Positions 1 through 10,868 are shown, numbered from the stretch's first letter. The stretch: DNA of 64,000 bases from Siphonodentalium dalli (GCA_032622095.1 CP136067.1:62878893-62942892); one strand, 5' to 3'. Made by a program: numbers and translations. The notes: a model not told the origin generated them from the sequence alone.

Positions 1-798
1 CGCTCAGAAGTGAAACTGGCTTATAATTATTTTGATCTTTTTGGTCACCTTTTTTGAATAGAGGTATAACATCCGCTTTTTTCCATTCATCTGGGAACTG
101 ACAAAGGTCTATCGATTTCTGAAATAATATACTAAGTGGTTTGCATACAGTAGCATGTGTTTCTTTAATACCATCTGACCCATAGGCTTTTTTCGCTGGT
201 AGATCTTTCAGAATTTGAGAAATTTGTGATTCACTGATCGGTATTTCAGTGATAACTTCATCTGTTCGTGCAACAAAATTCGGCAAACATTTCTCTTTCA
301 TTCCTAATGAACTATTGGCAACAAAAATACTATTTAAAATTTCAGCTTTGTCTTTATCATCGCATAACATTTTGTTTTTATATGAGAGAGGCGGGATTCC
401 TTGGTTAGAATTATTACCCATAAATGTTTTAACAACATGCCAAAACTGTTTTGGGTTATTATTCATAACAAGGGATTCAGTCATATACTCGTTTTTTGCG
501 TGTTTCTTGGCATTATTTACTTGATTTCGAGCTTTCTTGTATTTCGACCACGTGAAACTCGTATTACATTTTAGAGCTTTTCTTCTATAGCGATCGCGTT
601 GGCGGATTAGTCTTCTGACTGTGCTATCAAACCATGGTTTATCATTTCTACGTACCAATATATATCGGCGTGGTATGAAATATTCGGCCATCTCCAGAAA
701 CATGTATCTGAAATGCTCAACAGATTTGTTGATGTTAAAACGGTTTACTTCATTATTAAGACAAGCGGACCAGTTAGTTTCTTTTATTACTCTATTTG
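1..798 (-). CDS. LINE ORF2 fragment: endonuclease-RT linker and start of reverse transcriptase
   Basis: On the minus strand an uninterrupted frame runs from about position 798 to the window edge. It reads as the central part of a non-LTR retrotransposon polyprotein, which reverse-transcribes element RNA at a nicked target. Landmarks in order are a PWFD motif followed by a basic R-x-R region (about 640-590), a KAEILN-type segment (about 340), KAYGSDGI (about 190-165), WKKADVIPLFKKGD (about 90-45) and NNYKPVSLLS, which opens the RT palm, at about 30-1. The endonuclease domain should lie upstream (higher coordinates) but I do not see it; a stop at 792-794 in another frame suggests 5' truncation or decay near 800. 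The catalytic RT motifs lie beyond the left edge. The frame is clean for 266 codons, so this copy is fairly young. Clade (jockey/CR1 type) not resolved. Confidence 0.85.
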
Positions 799-800
799 AC

Positions 801-2384
801 ATATTTTTCGGTATCCACTATGTATACTTTTATAACTAAATGGGAGAATACATTTGGTATAGAAAGGGTTAATCTTATTTCTTGATATCTAGCGTGGACA
901 AGAGTCAAAGGAAATTTGCTATCTGAGCAAATCTGAATGTCTCTGTTGACGAATAACATCAAAGTGTACATACAAGATTTCACAGGAAACTGATTTATTG
1001 GAAAGTTAAGAAGTCGGCATATGGATTCATTGAAAGGTACAGAAGGGTTAAACAATAATATTATATTGCTTTAATAGGATTACGTGTATACTCAGATGTT
1101 GTATCGATCCCCAAAATAATCCAGTATTAATACTAGACAGCTGCAGTTCACGTTGTCGTGAAGCTACATCATCAAAGGCAGCAGCTTGCGATGCTCCATT
1201 GGATCATTGACATAGCAAAGATAGCCGGCTGCACCATTTCCCCCCATCCATTCCTCTCCGTGAGTATACATATCATAAAAAACTCGAGATGTGGATATGC
1301 TGCTATATATGGTGATCATTTCGATCTGAGTTACGTTATCTATTTAACAGTAATACTAATAGATCAGTGTTTTGATTTTGTTTCGAACGAACACTTTTTT
1401 TTCTGCTCCATTTTACATTTATCCAGATTATGTAATATGACAATCAATACGTGAAGGAGAAGCATTGCGGTTTGTACATAACTTTTCCGTGCTGCAAATT
1501 CACACATAATATTTCAGATGCGTAAACGAATTGGAGCTGCAAACATTACATGTCGTTGGGAATCAATGTATTGTTTCGTCGAGTATAAACGTGATACAAT
1601 ATATGTTTGTAATGTCCGCTTGGGGATTAGCTCACTTTAACAACGATGTGCTGAATTACCCCTTTCTTAATATATATCGACATCATGGAGTAAATGTTAG
1701 CCTGAAATTAATATTACTATTCTTTGTTATCATAATGGAATCGTATTAATCCAGCCCCGAATCGCGGAATACCAGCCCAAATATATTGACAGTGTGTCGT
1801 GAATAAAAACCGCCCGAAGCTGCTAGGGTCCGAATCAGCATGGTTTTTAGGCGGGATTTTAGAGACTTCGTGAAACCTCTATACGCAGTGTTTTGGACCG
1901 CGGCCACGCAGAAATGTGGCGATATTAACCCCTACTTTCCAGAATTTCAATATATGGTATCTGCATACAAAATTGAAATTACATGGCAGACTGTCCAGAC
2001 CCCCATGTCGCCATCGTACCACTAAATAACTCCATGCACACATATATGTAGCGTAACTACCACCGTCTATATTCGCATAGAAACAGAAACAAGTGGGAAT
2101 CGCCCACCAAAGCCATGCCAGGCAACTAGCACTCGAAATGGCGATATCACAATAAAATTGCCTAGCCTGCAGAGCGGTTCGCAAAAATACTATCTGCGTC
2201 CAAGTGTGGGTACCCACCATAATTTCGGGTATAAAAGCCGCCGCAGATCGAGATGCCGCCAAACCAGATCTGGGATGTCAACGATGCGAATTATATACTT
2301 CACATTTGGACCGTTTCTGCTTGAAAATATCCCAATTATCATATCATTGGGACAGGCCGGCACATGGATCATCATATGTCTATT
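801..2384. other. No gene recognised
   Basis: Both strands carry only short frames (up to 127 codons at 1879-2262, minus) whose translations show no family motif. No tandem repeat or strong hairpin stands out. The stretch just right of 800 should encode LINE endonuclease if the adjacent fragment were full length, but I cannot recognise it. Confidence 0.5.
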
Positions 2385-2770
2385 TCAATATTTTAATTGT
2401 AACTTCAAAGTAAGAAGCCAAATACAAATCTACTTCTAAAAGTTTTATGTTGGAATTAAAATAATAAAATTAAAAAGTTGAAATTGAAATGAGCATAAAA
2501 CAGATCTCAGAATTGAAAAGCAAACATTAAAACGAACATAAAACGGACATATTGAGTTGGAATTGTGACCCGATTGGCCCGCGCGCATTCTATAACCGCA
2601 TTCTATAACAATTATATCGAAGGACGTCGCTGCGATAGGACCGCGGAAATTGCCGGTCTCGATTCGCCATGTTTGTGACGTTTTGTACCCCGCAAGCTTT
2701 CCCGGCGTCGCTTAGTCGATGCGCGATGCGGCGTTTCTATTAGGTCTTATTTATTCCTGCGCGAACAATG
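2385..2770 (-). repeat. Dispersed repeat, uninterrupted copy (empty site of the 9.7-16.0 kb element)
   Basis: In reverse complement this copy reads as two contiguous parts. One (2595-2770) matches 9545-9722 and the other (2385-2594) matches 15974-16190. In those other copies the two parts are separated by the 6.25-kb element at 9723-15973. The junction here holds ATTCT at 2587-2591 and again at 2600-2604, the complement of the 5-bp AGAAT flanking that element. This copy therefore shows the sequence before insertion, with a small 13-bp local duplication. It encodes nothing recognisable. Confidence 0.8.
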
Positions 2771-3247
2771 GTTTTTAGACAGGAAAAAAATAATAATTAT
2801 AATATAATAATAAATAACTATGTCAAGATGCCTTTGCATAATTCAAGCCTAGTAAAATGTACGATTATCTGTTTCCAAACCATGTGCTGAAATATTTATC
2901 TTATATAATACAGTAATGGGTGGACAAGTATTAGATCATGTCATGAATTTCTACTCTGGCTACGCACGTTGAGATTATAATCCACCCGTTTAAAATATGG
3001 GAACGATTTATTGTTCTGACGGGGAACTTTAAAGCATTCAACACACAACGCAGGGAATATATTGCTTTGTTAGTACTTGTTCCTTAATAATCTATTTCAC
3101 AGCAGGGGCAATAGTACCAACTCCAGATTGCATGATTTATTTTGCCACGTTTGTGAGTCGATATCGCAATAAACATTTAATTGATTCCTTGATTCTTTAA
3201 GCTTAGCTAGAGAACAATATTTTCTTATATTTGATAAAAAATGTGGT
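2771..3247. other. AT-rich spacer, no gene recognised
   Basis: It contains an A/T-rich stretch at about 2785-2820 and no coding or repeat signal that I can support. Confidence 0.4.
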
Positions 3248-3502
3248 CATCAGTTGGAAATTTTACAACCTAAGTGGGAGGGGGTGTGAGGTTTGAAATT
3301 TCCAACACTAGGAAAGCCCGAAGTCAGTCTAGATTGTCTGCCCGGTGTGTCCCGAACTCTCCTCAAGGCCAATAAAAACTGTTAATTAGCTTAAGAAAAC
3401 CTTATTCTGTCATAATTTTGGACTCAAATGGTTATTAGTTGGGAATTTTCCAACCTAAGGGGATATCATGTTTGAAATTTCCAACACTAGGAGAACTTGA
3501 GG
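3248..3502 (+). repeat. Diverged direct repeat pair with AGTTGGAAATTT core
   Basis: Two related blocks, about 3248-3320 and 3429-3502, share the order AGTTGG(A/G)AATTTT, CCAACCTAAG, GTTTGAAATTTCCAACACTAGG. Similar cores recur at 31.97-32.23 kb and at the right edge (about 63945-64000), where they follow a run of C. It looks like a dispersed non-coding repeat; the family is unknown. Confidence 0.6.
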
Positions 3503-4411
3503 CCAGTCGAAATGCTAGGATTTTGCGATTTTCTTGTTCAGGTTTCAAAATTTTCTCACACATGTCCGAACCATGGTCGGCCCGGTATGTCCTGTGCTCT
3601 CGCCCGTGATCGTGTCAATTTGTCTGCAATTAGACCATTAAATGTCAGGGATTATGTAAATTTGAGGCATGTAAGGGAGCAGTTGATGTGCAAGGGGGAG
3701 GGGGTGGAGATGGAATTCCGAAAAAATTGTGTTTGGTCTGATGTGCAGTTGGGGGTGCAGTTGGAATTTTACCAAGGTGGACACCCCCACGGAAACTCTC
3801 TAGCCACATCCTTGCTGGGTAATATAGCATCTGGCTGAGTATCACAATTGTGTGCATAAAATTTCACAAATTACATTTTCATTTCCCAGTGACTAAGAAA
3901 AGACGGTCAAAATGACTTAATCTAATGGCCCAATTAGTCGTTTTGACTTTAAGTTTCTTGGTCGTTGTAACAAATTTTCTACCTTAGTCATTTTGACTAA
4001 ACTAAGTTGGTCATCATGTGGGCAAACGTTTGGCTAAGCTAAGTTATTGACTATTTTTTTTCTTCTGTGTACAACTGTGCCTTAGCTAGGTTGTCATTTG
4101 TCAACCAGTCTTTTTGTGATGTAATGGTTTATTACTCAGACACAATACGTGTAACATGATAAGTCGATATATAAGATGATTAAACTACACTTTATATACA
4201 TCATCATCGCCATCAGCATATCGCTAATCACTAATATCCTCCGATCTCCTCGTCACCATTATCATTGAACAGTCGACACCAGGAGGAGTGATGTAGACTG
4301 TGGCCTCACAAAAGTCGCCTTGTTCTGTCATTCCAAGCACATCGCTACCGTATATCTCCTGGAGTGAAAAAATAATGCAGAACTTTATATCAAATTGAAG
4401 AGCGTTTATAT
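3503..4411. other. Non-coding; short AGTCATTTTGACT-type palindromic motifs
   Basis: No gene recognised. Between about 3890 and 4030 there are several copies, in both orientations, of a motif close to AGTC(A/G)TTTTGACT, which can pair with each other. The 113-codon plus frame at 3497-3838 has no family features and overlaps a repeat, so I do not call it. Confidence 0.4.
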
Positions 4412-4530
4412 AATCTATTCCTGATATTGTATGAATAAAGAGCGTCCATTTCACAGTTGTGGAAAGTTATAGAATCTATTCCTGATATTGTATGAATAAA
4501 GAGCGTCCATTTCACAGTTGTGGAAAGTTA
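4412..4530 (+). repeat. Perfect tandem duplication, 61-bp period
   Basis: The block beginning AATCTATTCCTGATATTG occurs at 4412 and again at 4473, with no difference that I can see over the compared length. It is a recent two-copy tandem duplication just left of the 407-bp repeat pair. Confidence 0.85.
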
Positions 4531-4617
4531 ATACAGTGAAAACAAATTCCATGGCATATACATCAAATATATGCATAGAACAACACCTTGTACTATCGCA
4601 TAAGTATAGAACGAGTA

Positions 4618-5365
4618 GCGTAGCCTCAAGTTCTATATATATCCTTCCGCGATGGCACAAGTGCCGTATCAACAAATCCATTAGCACACATGTCGTTTTA
4701 TTGTTATTACACACCACCCGACCTAGAATCCGTAAAAACAGACTTACAATGTTTATTCGGGTCCACACAGGGCTTGTTTTGGCATGTGTGGTGATGCTTT
4801 ATTTTATAGTTGCGGTTTCATGGTTGATGCGAATGTCAATTACGCCATGCGACATTGACGGGATGCGGATGGAACGTATACTGTTCCATACGAATTTGTA
4901 AATATGGAACAGCAATAACACTGCATTTCTTGGAACAAGCATGTAATAAATACGGAGAACGGCACAAGTGTGTGAATGGGTTTGTTGATATGGCACGAGT
5001 GCTAGCGTGAAGGATAGAATGAGGGCGTAGCCTCGAGTTCTATCCTTCCGCGATGGCGCAAATGCCGTATCGACAAACCCATTAACACATGCGTGTGTTC
5101 TATGTTTATTACACGCACCCGTCCTAAACCCGTGACACAACAGCAATGTTTATTCAGGTAAAAAAATCATAGAGGGTTTGCTTTGTCGTGTATATATATG
5201 ACGTTATAATTTTTTTGTTCCGGTTTCTTGGTTGAGAGGAACGTCATTAACGTCAGCTGACGTCAACGGGATGCGTATGAAACGTATGTTCCATACGGAT
5301 ATGTAAATATGGAACAACAGGAACACTGTAATTTCTGGGATTAAGTGTGTAATAAAGATGTTTAT
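4618..5365 (+). repeat. Direct repeat pair, 407-bp period
   Basis: The sequence from GCGTAGCCTC at 4618 to about 4958 recurs from 5025 to about 5365. Shared blocks include CCTTCCGCGATGGC, TATTACAC, AATGTTTATTC and TTCCATACG. The copies have diverged by substitutions and small indels. Short reading frames here (for example 4518-4901) are produced by the repeat and have no protein features. Confidence 0.75.
4941..5117. repeat. Imperfect hairpin inside the 407-bp repeat
   Basis: The segment from GTAATAAAT (about 4944) through GTGTGAATGGGTTTGTTGAT to GAAGGATAGAA pairs with TTCTATCCTTCC, ATCGACAAACCCATTAACAC and TTTATTACACGC on the other side, around a short centre near 5022. This is the shape of a palindromic MITE or foldback. 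No target duplication was identified. Confidence 0.65.
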
Positions 5366-6297
5366 CTTACAATATAGCTATATTTCATCAAATACACGCG
5401 AAAACGCCTAGGCGGTTTCCGATCTTGTATCCTGGATGGCAACAAGGATATCTTCGATGGCAACAGCTGGTGCACGTGCGTTTCGACAACTGGCTTGTTT
5501 TCAAAACAAAACGTCTAAATAACCAACTAAAAGTCGTAAAATAATATACTCGTGTGCTACGAATGTAAAATAATCAATAATTAGTTCAATAAAGTTGACA
5601 AAATGTGGAGACAGGGCCCAAAAAGCTCAAAATAACCACCCAAAAATGTTTGGAAATCGAAAAAGTAACGAAGTTTACACAGTGTTAACAGCGCGCACGA
5701 ATACGGACTATTTTGACAATTTCTATTTTAACGAAGTGGGGAATTCCCCGTAATTCAGTACGGTCTTGATCAAAAGCTACTGAACGCATTTTTTATTCGA
5801 TAAAATACAGAATGGAAAATCAAATTAATTTTATCTTATGTTAAGGATATAAAACACAATACTTACGAAAAGTCCGTGATTTAGTGCATTTCCTCTAAAT
5901 GAAGTTTAATGGGTTATTTTAGTGCGAGTCAGAACTCGATTGTCGAAGTGTCAGAAAGTTCAAAATTCACCAAAACTCTGAATGGACAGTCATCTCCGGC
6001 AATGCCTCTCGCCAACGCTATCACTATCCAAGGAGATTGCACCATAAAATAATACAATTATCCTGTTAAAAGTGACAATTATGTCGAACATATGAAACGA
6101 AAATATCGTCGCCTCTTCATTGAATCGGATTCCAGCCAAAGTGAATTTGAATAGTGACGTGAATTTCTCAGAATTTGACTTATCACAACGTCGCGTGCTG
6201 AGAATATTGTGTACGTTGTGTGTTGCGCGTAATCAAATAGTTCCTGTTTTAAATTGAGTTTTATTGCATTTTTATGGGACAAATTGTAAGATAAATT
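5366..6297. other. No gene recognised
   Basis: This is non-repetitive, AT-rich sequence with no frame longer than about 76 codons and no recognisable motif. The only small structure noted is a short palindrome, ACGTCAGCTGACGT, near 5250, just to the left. Confidence 0.4.
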
Positions 6298-6456
6298 GGT
6301 TATCATCACCCTGTGTGTTTCCGAGATCCGTATTCAAGTCTCGCTGCCTTCTCTGGGCTGTCTATCGACTCGTCCTACGGACTCGTCGATAGACTGCCCA
6401 GAGAAGGCAGCTCGACTTGAATACGGATCTCAGAAACACACATGGTGGTGATAACC
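6298..6456. repeat. Near-perfect 159-bp hairpin element
   Basis: Left arm 6298-6375 and right arm about 6379-6456 are reverse complements with roughly ten mismatches, meeting at a loop of only a few bases (GTCC TAC GGAC at the centre). The arms include GAGATCCGTATTCAAGTC, GCTGCCTTCTCTGGGC and TCTATCGAC. A transcript would form a stem of about 77 bp. It could be a small MITE or foldback copy, or a source of double-stranded RNA. No protein frame. Confidence 0.85.
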
Positions 6457-6876
6457 TATATGTATGTCAAGCATTGTTTGACACAAATTGACCACCATAC
6501 CACGCATATGCCTATAGTGTCCTTTATAAAGGATCGGGAATGGAAACTTCAAGGCCTCAGCCATCCCTAGCGTCCTTTATAAAGTACGCTGAATCAAGGC
6601 GATATTTTCGCTAGAGAAATCCACAATTTGCCATAAATTTATCACATATTCATTTAAAAACATTATTGCGATCATATTGATATAAGTGATACCACGGGGT
6701 TAAATATATTTATTATGTGAACTTACCTCCATTGTTAGTTCATTTTCCATGATAAAAACAGCAACAAACAAAACCCGACTTCCAGACAAAAACAATGCTG
6801 AATTTGATATTTGAATTTAGTATCATGCGGAACTTTCAAGGACGTTCCATATTTATACGTTTTGGAACGATCCATG
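6457..6876. other. Spacer with palindromic TCCTTTATAAAGGA motifs
   Basis: GTCCTTTATAAAGGAT occurs near 6520 and a related GCGTCCTTTATAAAG near 6570. A third relative, CGTCCTTTAAAAAGGACG, is at about 9388-9405. No gene recognised. Confidence 0.5.
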
Positions 6877-7235
6877 GTGGAATTTCTATGGAATCCTATT
6901 AGGGCCACTTGCGCGCCGAAAGCGACACAAAGTGCGCCATTAGTAACGCACCGAAATCGACAAAATGTGCGATATTAGCGCATGTTTCGGCGCGCCGAAA
7001 GCGACAAAAAGTGCGCCGTTACGGCGCACTATTTGTCGCTTTCGGTGCTTTCGGCGCGTTATTAATGGCGCACTTTTTGCATGTTTCGGCGCTATCGGCG
7101 CGCCGAAACATGCGCTAATATCGCACATTTTGTCGCTTTCGGCGCGTTACTAATGGCGCATCTTTTTGTCGCTTTCGGCGCGCGCCGAAAGCGCCATTAG
7201 CATGTGGCCCTAATAGGATTCCATAAATTTCCCAC
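6877..7235. mobile_element. 359-bp foldback element built from a GC-rich iterated motif
   Basis: The outer arms GTGGAATTTCTATGGAATCC and GGATTCCATAAATTTCCCAC are inverted, followed inward by CTATTAGGGCCAC and its complement. The interior is a dense mix, in both orientations, of CGAAAGCGACAAAAAGTGCG, GCGCCATTAGTAACGC and GCGCATGTTTCGGCGC, so the whole 359 bp folds into an extended hairpin with several alternative pairings. It is far more GC-rich than its surroundings. Reading frames on both strands (6909-7153) translate to nearly the same peptide because of the symmetry, and I do not regard them as genes. A target duplication is not clear. Confidence 0.8.
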
Positions 7236-7562
7236 TGCCTATCATCCGTCAATTCAATTCAATTCAATTCAATTTAATAGTAACTCTGGTCATCATGAAA
7301 GACATTACAGAGACAATACATATGACACAATTACGTATCATCAATACAAGTACATGTATACATACACATAAAATCATTATGATAAATATTATAATACATC
7401 GATGTCGCGTTTAATGGGTGTATACTTGTTTACTCATCATAATCAGATAATATATTTACCAATATATGGTATATGGTGTGTATCAACGAATTTATATTTA
7501 CTAATATACATGTGTGTACACGAGCACCTACAAATGTGAACGCGTACACATGCGCGTAAGCC

Positions 7563-7800
7563 TCAGGAGTTTCTGAAAATTTCCAAAATCTTTTTAATAA
7601 ATATCGAAAGGTTTTTTGTTTTGCGCTCGCTATTTTGATTGAATAATTGGTTCAACTTCAACGTGTTTGGTCTATTGAAGTAGTATGGTTTGATGTATCT
7701 TATTCTCAATCCCTTTAATTTTTCACACTTCAAAATAACGTGGAATTCATCTCCTAACTCTGCGTTACATAATGAGCACTTTCTTTCCGTGTTGAGCGGT
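7563..7800 (-). pseudogene. LINE ORF2 C-terminal domain remnant
   Basis: In a minus-strand frame different from ORF1 the sequence reads CSLCNAELGDEFHVILKC followed by KLKGLRIRYIKPYYF and a lysine-rich end, with a stop at 7563-7565. This is the C-x2-C ... GDE(F/Y)H ... C signature at the end of many invertebrate LINE ORF2 proteins; a second example lies at about 31.2 kb. It overlaps the last codons of ORF1, marking the deletion junction near 7770-7800. Confidence 0.8.
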
Positions 7801-9246
7801 GTTCACAGCTGCGCGGTCGGTAGTGTTGTACGAAAACTGATTATGAGGTTTTCCTTGTTTGAATCTGAGTGGTGATTTAGGCTTCTGTGATTGTTTATGT
7901 CGATAATTCTGAGTTCTCGGGATAGCTCCTGCTGGTAGTTTATAGTTTGGCGGAACAAAGCTTATTCCGTGTGAGATTGGTTGCTGTTGTTGTTGTTGTT
8001 GGCGTTGTCTCGGTTGTTGTTGATTTTGACGTTTTTGTTGTTGTTGTTGTTTGTCTCTAGAAGGAGCACTAGAGCGATCAGTTAACACAGACTTTGATTG
8101 TGACTTATCCTGTCTGTACTTTGGCTTGACGTCAGGTGAAAATTGCATATTGTCGACATAAATTCTGTCGGAAATAACTCGGGCTTTGTGACCCTTATTT
8201 CTAGCATCTTTAGCGATCGGATTTAGAACTAACTTCCTGTACTCATTTACCACAGACGGGTAATGATCGTTGATGTAATAATCCGTTCCATTCAGCAAAC
8301 CACTAGCTTTCCTGATCATTTCCTTGTCCTTTATTTTAACAAATTTAACGAGAATTGGCCGTTTCCCCCTGTCGTCCGATTTTCCCATCCGTCTCACATT
8401 ATCGAACTATATATCCTTGCGAATTTTTAGTGATTGTTTGATGAAATCTACAAGCACATTTTCGGTTGTAAGGTTATCCGTGTCCCTTTCGAATTCCTCT
8501 ATCCCGCTAAATATAAGATCAGACTGCATTGAATCGATTTGTAAGTCTGTTACCTGCTCAAGGACGTATTGTGTTCGTTTTTCTGCAAGGTCGAGTTTGG
8601 CTGATTTATGGAATTCGTCCACTTTCATCTGTTTCTGATTTTGGTTTGTGTCGTATAAACTTTGCTCAAGAATGTCCTGTTTGCATTCAAACGAAGATAC
8701 TCTTCCCGACAATGCACTGACTGAATATTCAATCGCCGTGAGTTTATTGTTGATTTCCGACACCTGCTGACTGACAATATCCACCGTTTTGAACTTATGC
8801 TCCATAGCTGTCAGAATTGTTATTATCTGATTTAGCTTTGAGTCGGTGTCACCTCCGCCGCGAATAATGTCACTCACTTCTAAATTACTATTGTTTCCAG
8901 TGTGATTATGAATTTGGGTATCCATGATTTCCCTCGTTTCGGATCTGAACGGGTTCAAGTCTAGATTGATGAGATTGTGTTCACTCTGAATTCCATTAAA
9001 GTTATAGATTTCGTTTCCAGATTTGTAGTTGATTTGCTGCATATTACTGTCTGATGGTTTTTCGGGATACAAGTCTTTTGATATGTCACTGTTATAGTCA
9101 CTGTTTACTACACTGAGACTATTATATACTGTAGATGGTAGATCTAATTGTTCAGTTACATTTTCATTTTCGCCAATCGATGCCATCTTCAGCCCAAAAT
9201 GTTCTTGACGGGGAAGTCGTGTGAGATTGCCGTCCATGTAATCCAA
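7765..9246 (-). pseudogene. LINE ORF1 protein (L1 ORF1p / Transposase_22-like), one in-frame stop
   Basis: A single minus-strand frame of about 493 codons, split by one TAG at 8407-8409. The first 279 residues are polar and then coiled coil (about residues 135-220), followed by the start of an RRM-like domain with SDLIFSGIEEFERD. After the stop the frame continues KRPILVKFVKIKDKE, a segment like GTDYYINDHYP, then RIYVDNMQFSPDVKPK. This order (coiled coil, RRM, C-terminal domain) is that of L1-type ORF1 proteins, which trimerise and bind element RNA as nucleic-acid chaperones. The C-terminus is glutamine-rich (about 8060-7980) and ends abnormally in ORF2 sequence. One premature stop in ~490 codons implies modest age. 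The start at 9246 is the first ATG; another ATG follows two codons later. Confidence 0.8.
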
Positions 9247-9539
9247 TAAACATTTATATCCTGGTATATGCGAAAATTAATCTCGGATTTTTAACTTTTG
9301 ATCGGTTTTTTCCTTCCCAAAATTTCAAACGGCTTTAATGTTGACGCATGCGCATGCGTATATGATGTCGACTGCAGGAATGATAACCGTCCTTTAAAAA
9401 GGACGCTAGGCATATATGAGTCAACGTAATTCTCGGAACGAATTGATTACTCTCTATATTATAGTTAATATTATGTTCCTGTCTGAAACCCCCTTGTATA
9501 CTATAGATGCAATTTTAAAATAACCATCAAATTATTGTC
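9247..9539. other. LINE 5' flank or 5' UTR, no gene
   Basis: It may include the 5' untranslated region of the adjacent LINE. It contains GCATGCGCATGC near 9350 and the palindromic motif CGTCCTTTAAAAAGGACG near 9390. Confidence 0.4.
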
Positions 9540-9722
9540 AACATGGACCTGTGTTCTCACAGGGACAAAGAAGATCCAACAGAAATGCCGCACCAAGCAT
9601 CGACAAAGATAGCGACGCCGGGAAAGCTTGCGGGATAATACGTCATACACATTGCGGAATCGAGATCGGCAATTTCCGCGGTCCGATCGCAGCGACGTCT
9701 TTCGATAGAATTGTTATAGAAT
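9540..9722 (+). repeat. Host repeat, left part, interrupted by the 9723-15973 element
   Basis: It matches the complement of 2595-2765 (shared blocks CCGCGGAAATTGCCG, GCAGCGACGTC, CGGGAAAGCTTGC in one or the other orientation). It ends with AGAAT (9718-9722), the left copy of the element's 5-bp target duplication. Its other half resumes at 15974. Confidence 0.8.
9718..9722. other. Target-site duplication AGAAT, left copy
   Basis: Five bases identical to 15974-15978, directly outside the CACACTG terminus. The corresponding bases are present at the junction in the empty-site paralogue. Confidence 0.8.
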
Positions 9723-10337
9723 CACACTGACCAACCATTTCCCCGTTTTGGTGTGCGTTTGGCCGTTGTGGTGTGGCGAAACGCCGCTGTGCGGTGTTTT
9801 TGGCGAAATTCGCAAGCGGGTAGGAGAGGGCTGATCACCAAAATCGGGATGGGGAGTTAATGTGCATATTTATTATATATACAGCCCTGAAGAAGGATAT
9901 TATACCCAACGAATGAGGGCATTCTGACAATGGTTCCTCGACATAAAAACCCTATTTGCTCACCCCTGAATACATTTTGACACCCCGCTGGTATTCTCCA
10001 CGTAAGAACAATTATCCCCGAGCATGCTGGTAACGGCCACAACTCTCCAGTGGCCTAAATATTCAATAAAATCCCAATCGAAGTGAGTCAACAGCAGCGA
10101 AAAAATGACAACGCCGTTGTGGTTTTAATGGCAACAACGTTGTGGCGTTGCTGGTTTTCGATTTTTGGCGATCATGCAGTATTTTGATGTTTTTGAGACC
10201 AGAACAAGGTGTTTCACGCCTATTTCGTATTGTGTATCCAAAATATTACATGTATTATCCGTATAAGCAATGTTTACTCGTTTATACATGCCACGTAACA
10301 TGTCCCCATAAACACGTTTTTTGTGCTCCAAACAAGG
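9723..10337 (+). repeat. Left terminal inverted repeat of the 9723-15973 element
   Basis: It pairs with 15257-15973. The outermost part contains iterated ACAACGG-type motifs (read on the other strand), plausible transposase sites. Homology stops near GTGCTCCAAACAAG at about 10325-10337. The small frames at 10125-10397 and 15308-15539 are the same repeat read twice and are not genes. Confidence 0.8.
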
Positions 10338-10863
10338 TATATTATTGTCCAAATAGGCGTGGAACGCGCGTTCGTCACATTTTGAATCTCTAACCAAAGC
10401 GGATTTGATTTAAAATTGATTTAAAGCGGATATAAGGGCTGTGTCCGACGGAATAAACTAGTGGATGAGGCATATAATTTCTCATTACATCTTTAATAAC
10501 CAGTGGATCCATGATAAAAACTCGGAATTTATAAAAGTAATTAGATGAAAAATAGGAACGAAATATGCACCGAATTTGAACATCAAACACTGCTTAACCG
10601 TTTAATTTATATTTGTAAAATTCACACATATTAATTTGTTCTCTCACATAGCCCACAACTCATGCACCAAATATATAACATAAAATGTACGAAGTGAGCG
10701 GCTTATAGATTACAAAGTGACGTAAGTTCCCCGTCTTGTATACTCATGATACTGCATGCTGTTTGACCAACTCAAGTTTATTTGGAGCGAATAGGCGATT
10801 TGATTACGAAAATTATAAACGTACTCAAAACCTACCCTCACCCTATTTCATAAAAGTTTTACC
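10338..10863. other. Interior of the 6.25-kb element, no gene recognised
   Basis: AT-rich, with no frame above 90 codons and no recognisable motif. It lies between the left inverted repeat and the nested element starting at 10869. Confidence 0.4.
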
Positions 10864-10868
10864 ACAAT

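Larger units (their letters stand above)
7255..9246 (-). mobile_element. Internally deleted LINE: ORF1 joined to the end of ORF2, with 3' tail
   Basis: On the minus strand this copy has ORF1 (9246-7765) followed directly, in another frame, by the C-terminal zinc-binding end of ORF2 (about 7800-7563). An AT-rich 3' untranslated part follows, ending at 7255-7276 in repeats of ATTGA, a simple-repeat tail typical of LINEs. The endonuclease and the whole reverse transcriptase are missing, so about 2.5-3 kb was lost. The copy could not move by itself but retains the parts most often bound by the machinery (ORF1 product and 3' end). It lies immediately right of the 6877-7235 foldback. No clear target duplication found. 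Confidence 0.8.

Noticed and set aside
792-1055. Minus frame as the upstream part of the LINE endonuclease
   Set aside because: It contains none of the endonuclease motifs and is in another frame than the RT part.
6909-7153. Overlapping frames on both strands giving nearly the same peptide (CDISACFGAP type)
   Set aside because: They result from the palindromic DNA of the foldback element; symmetry, not coding, explains them.
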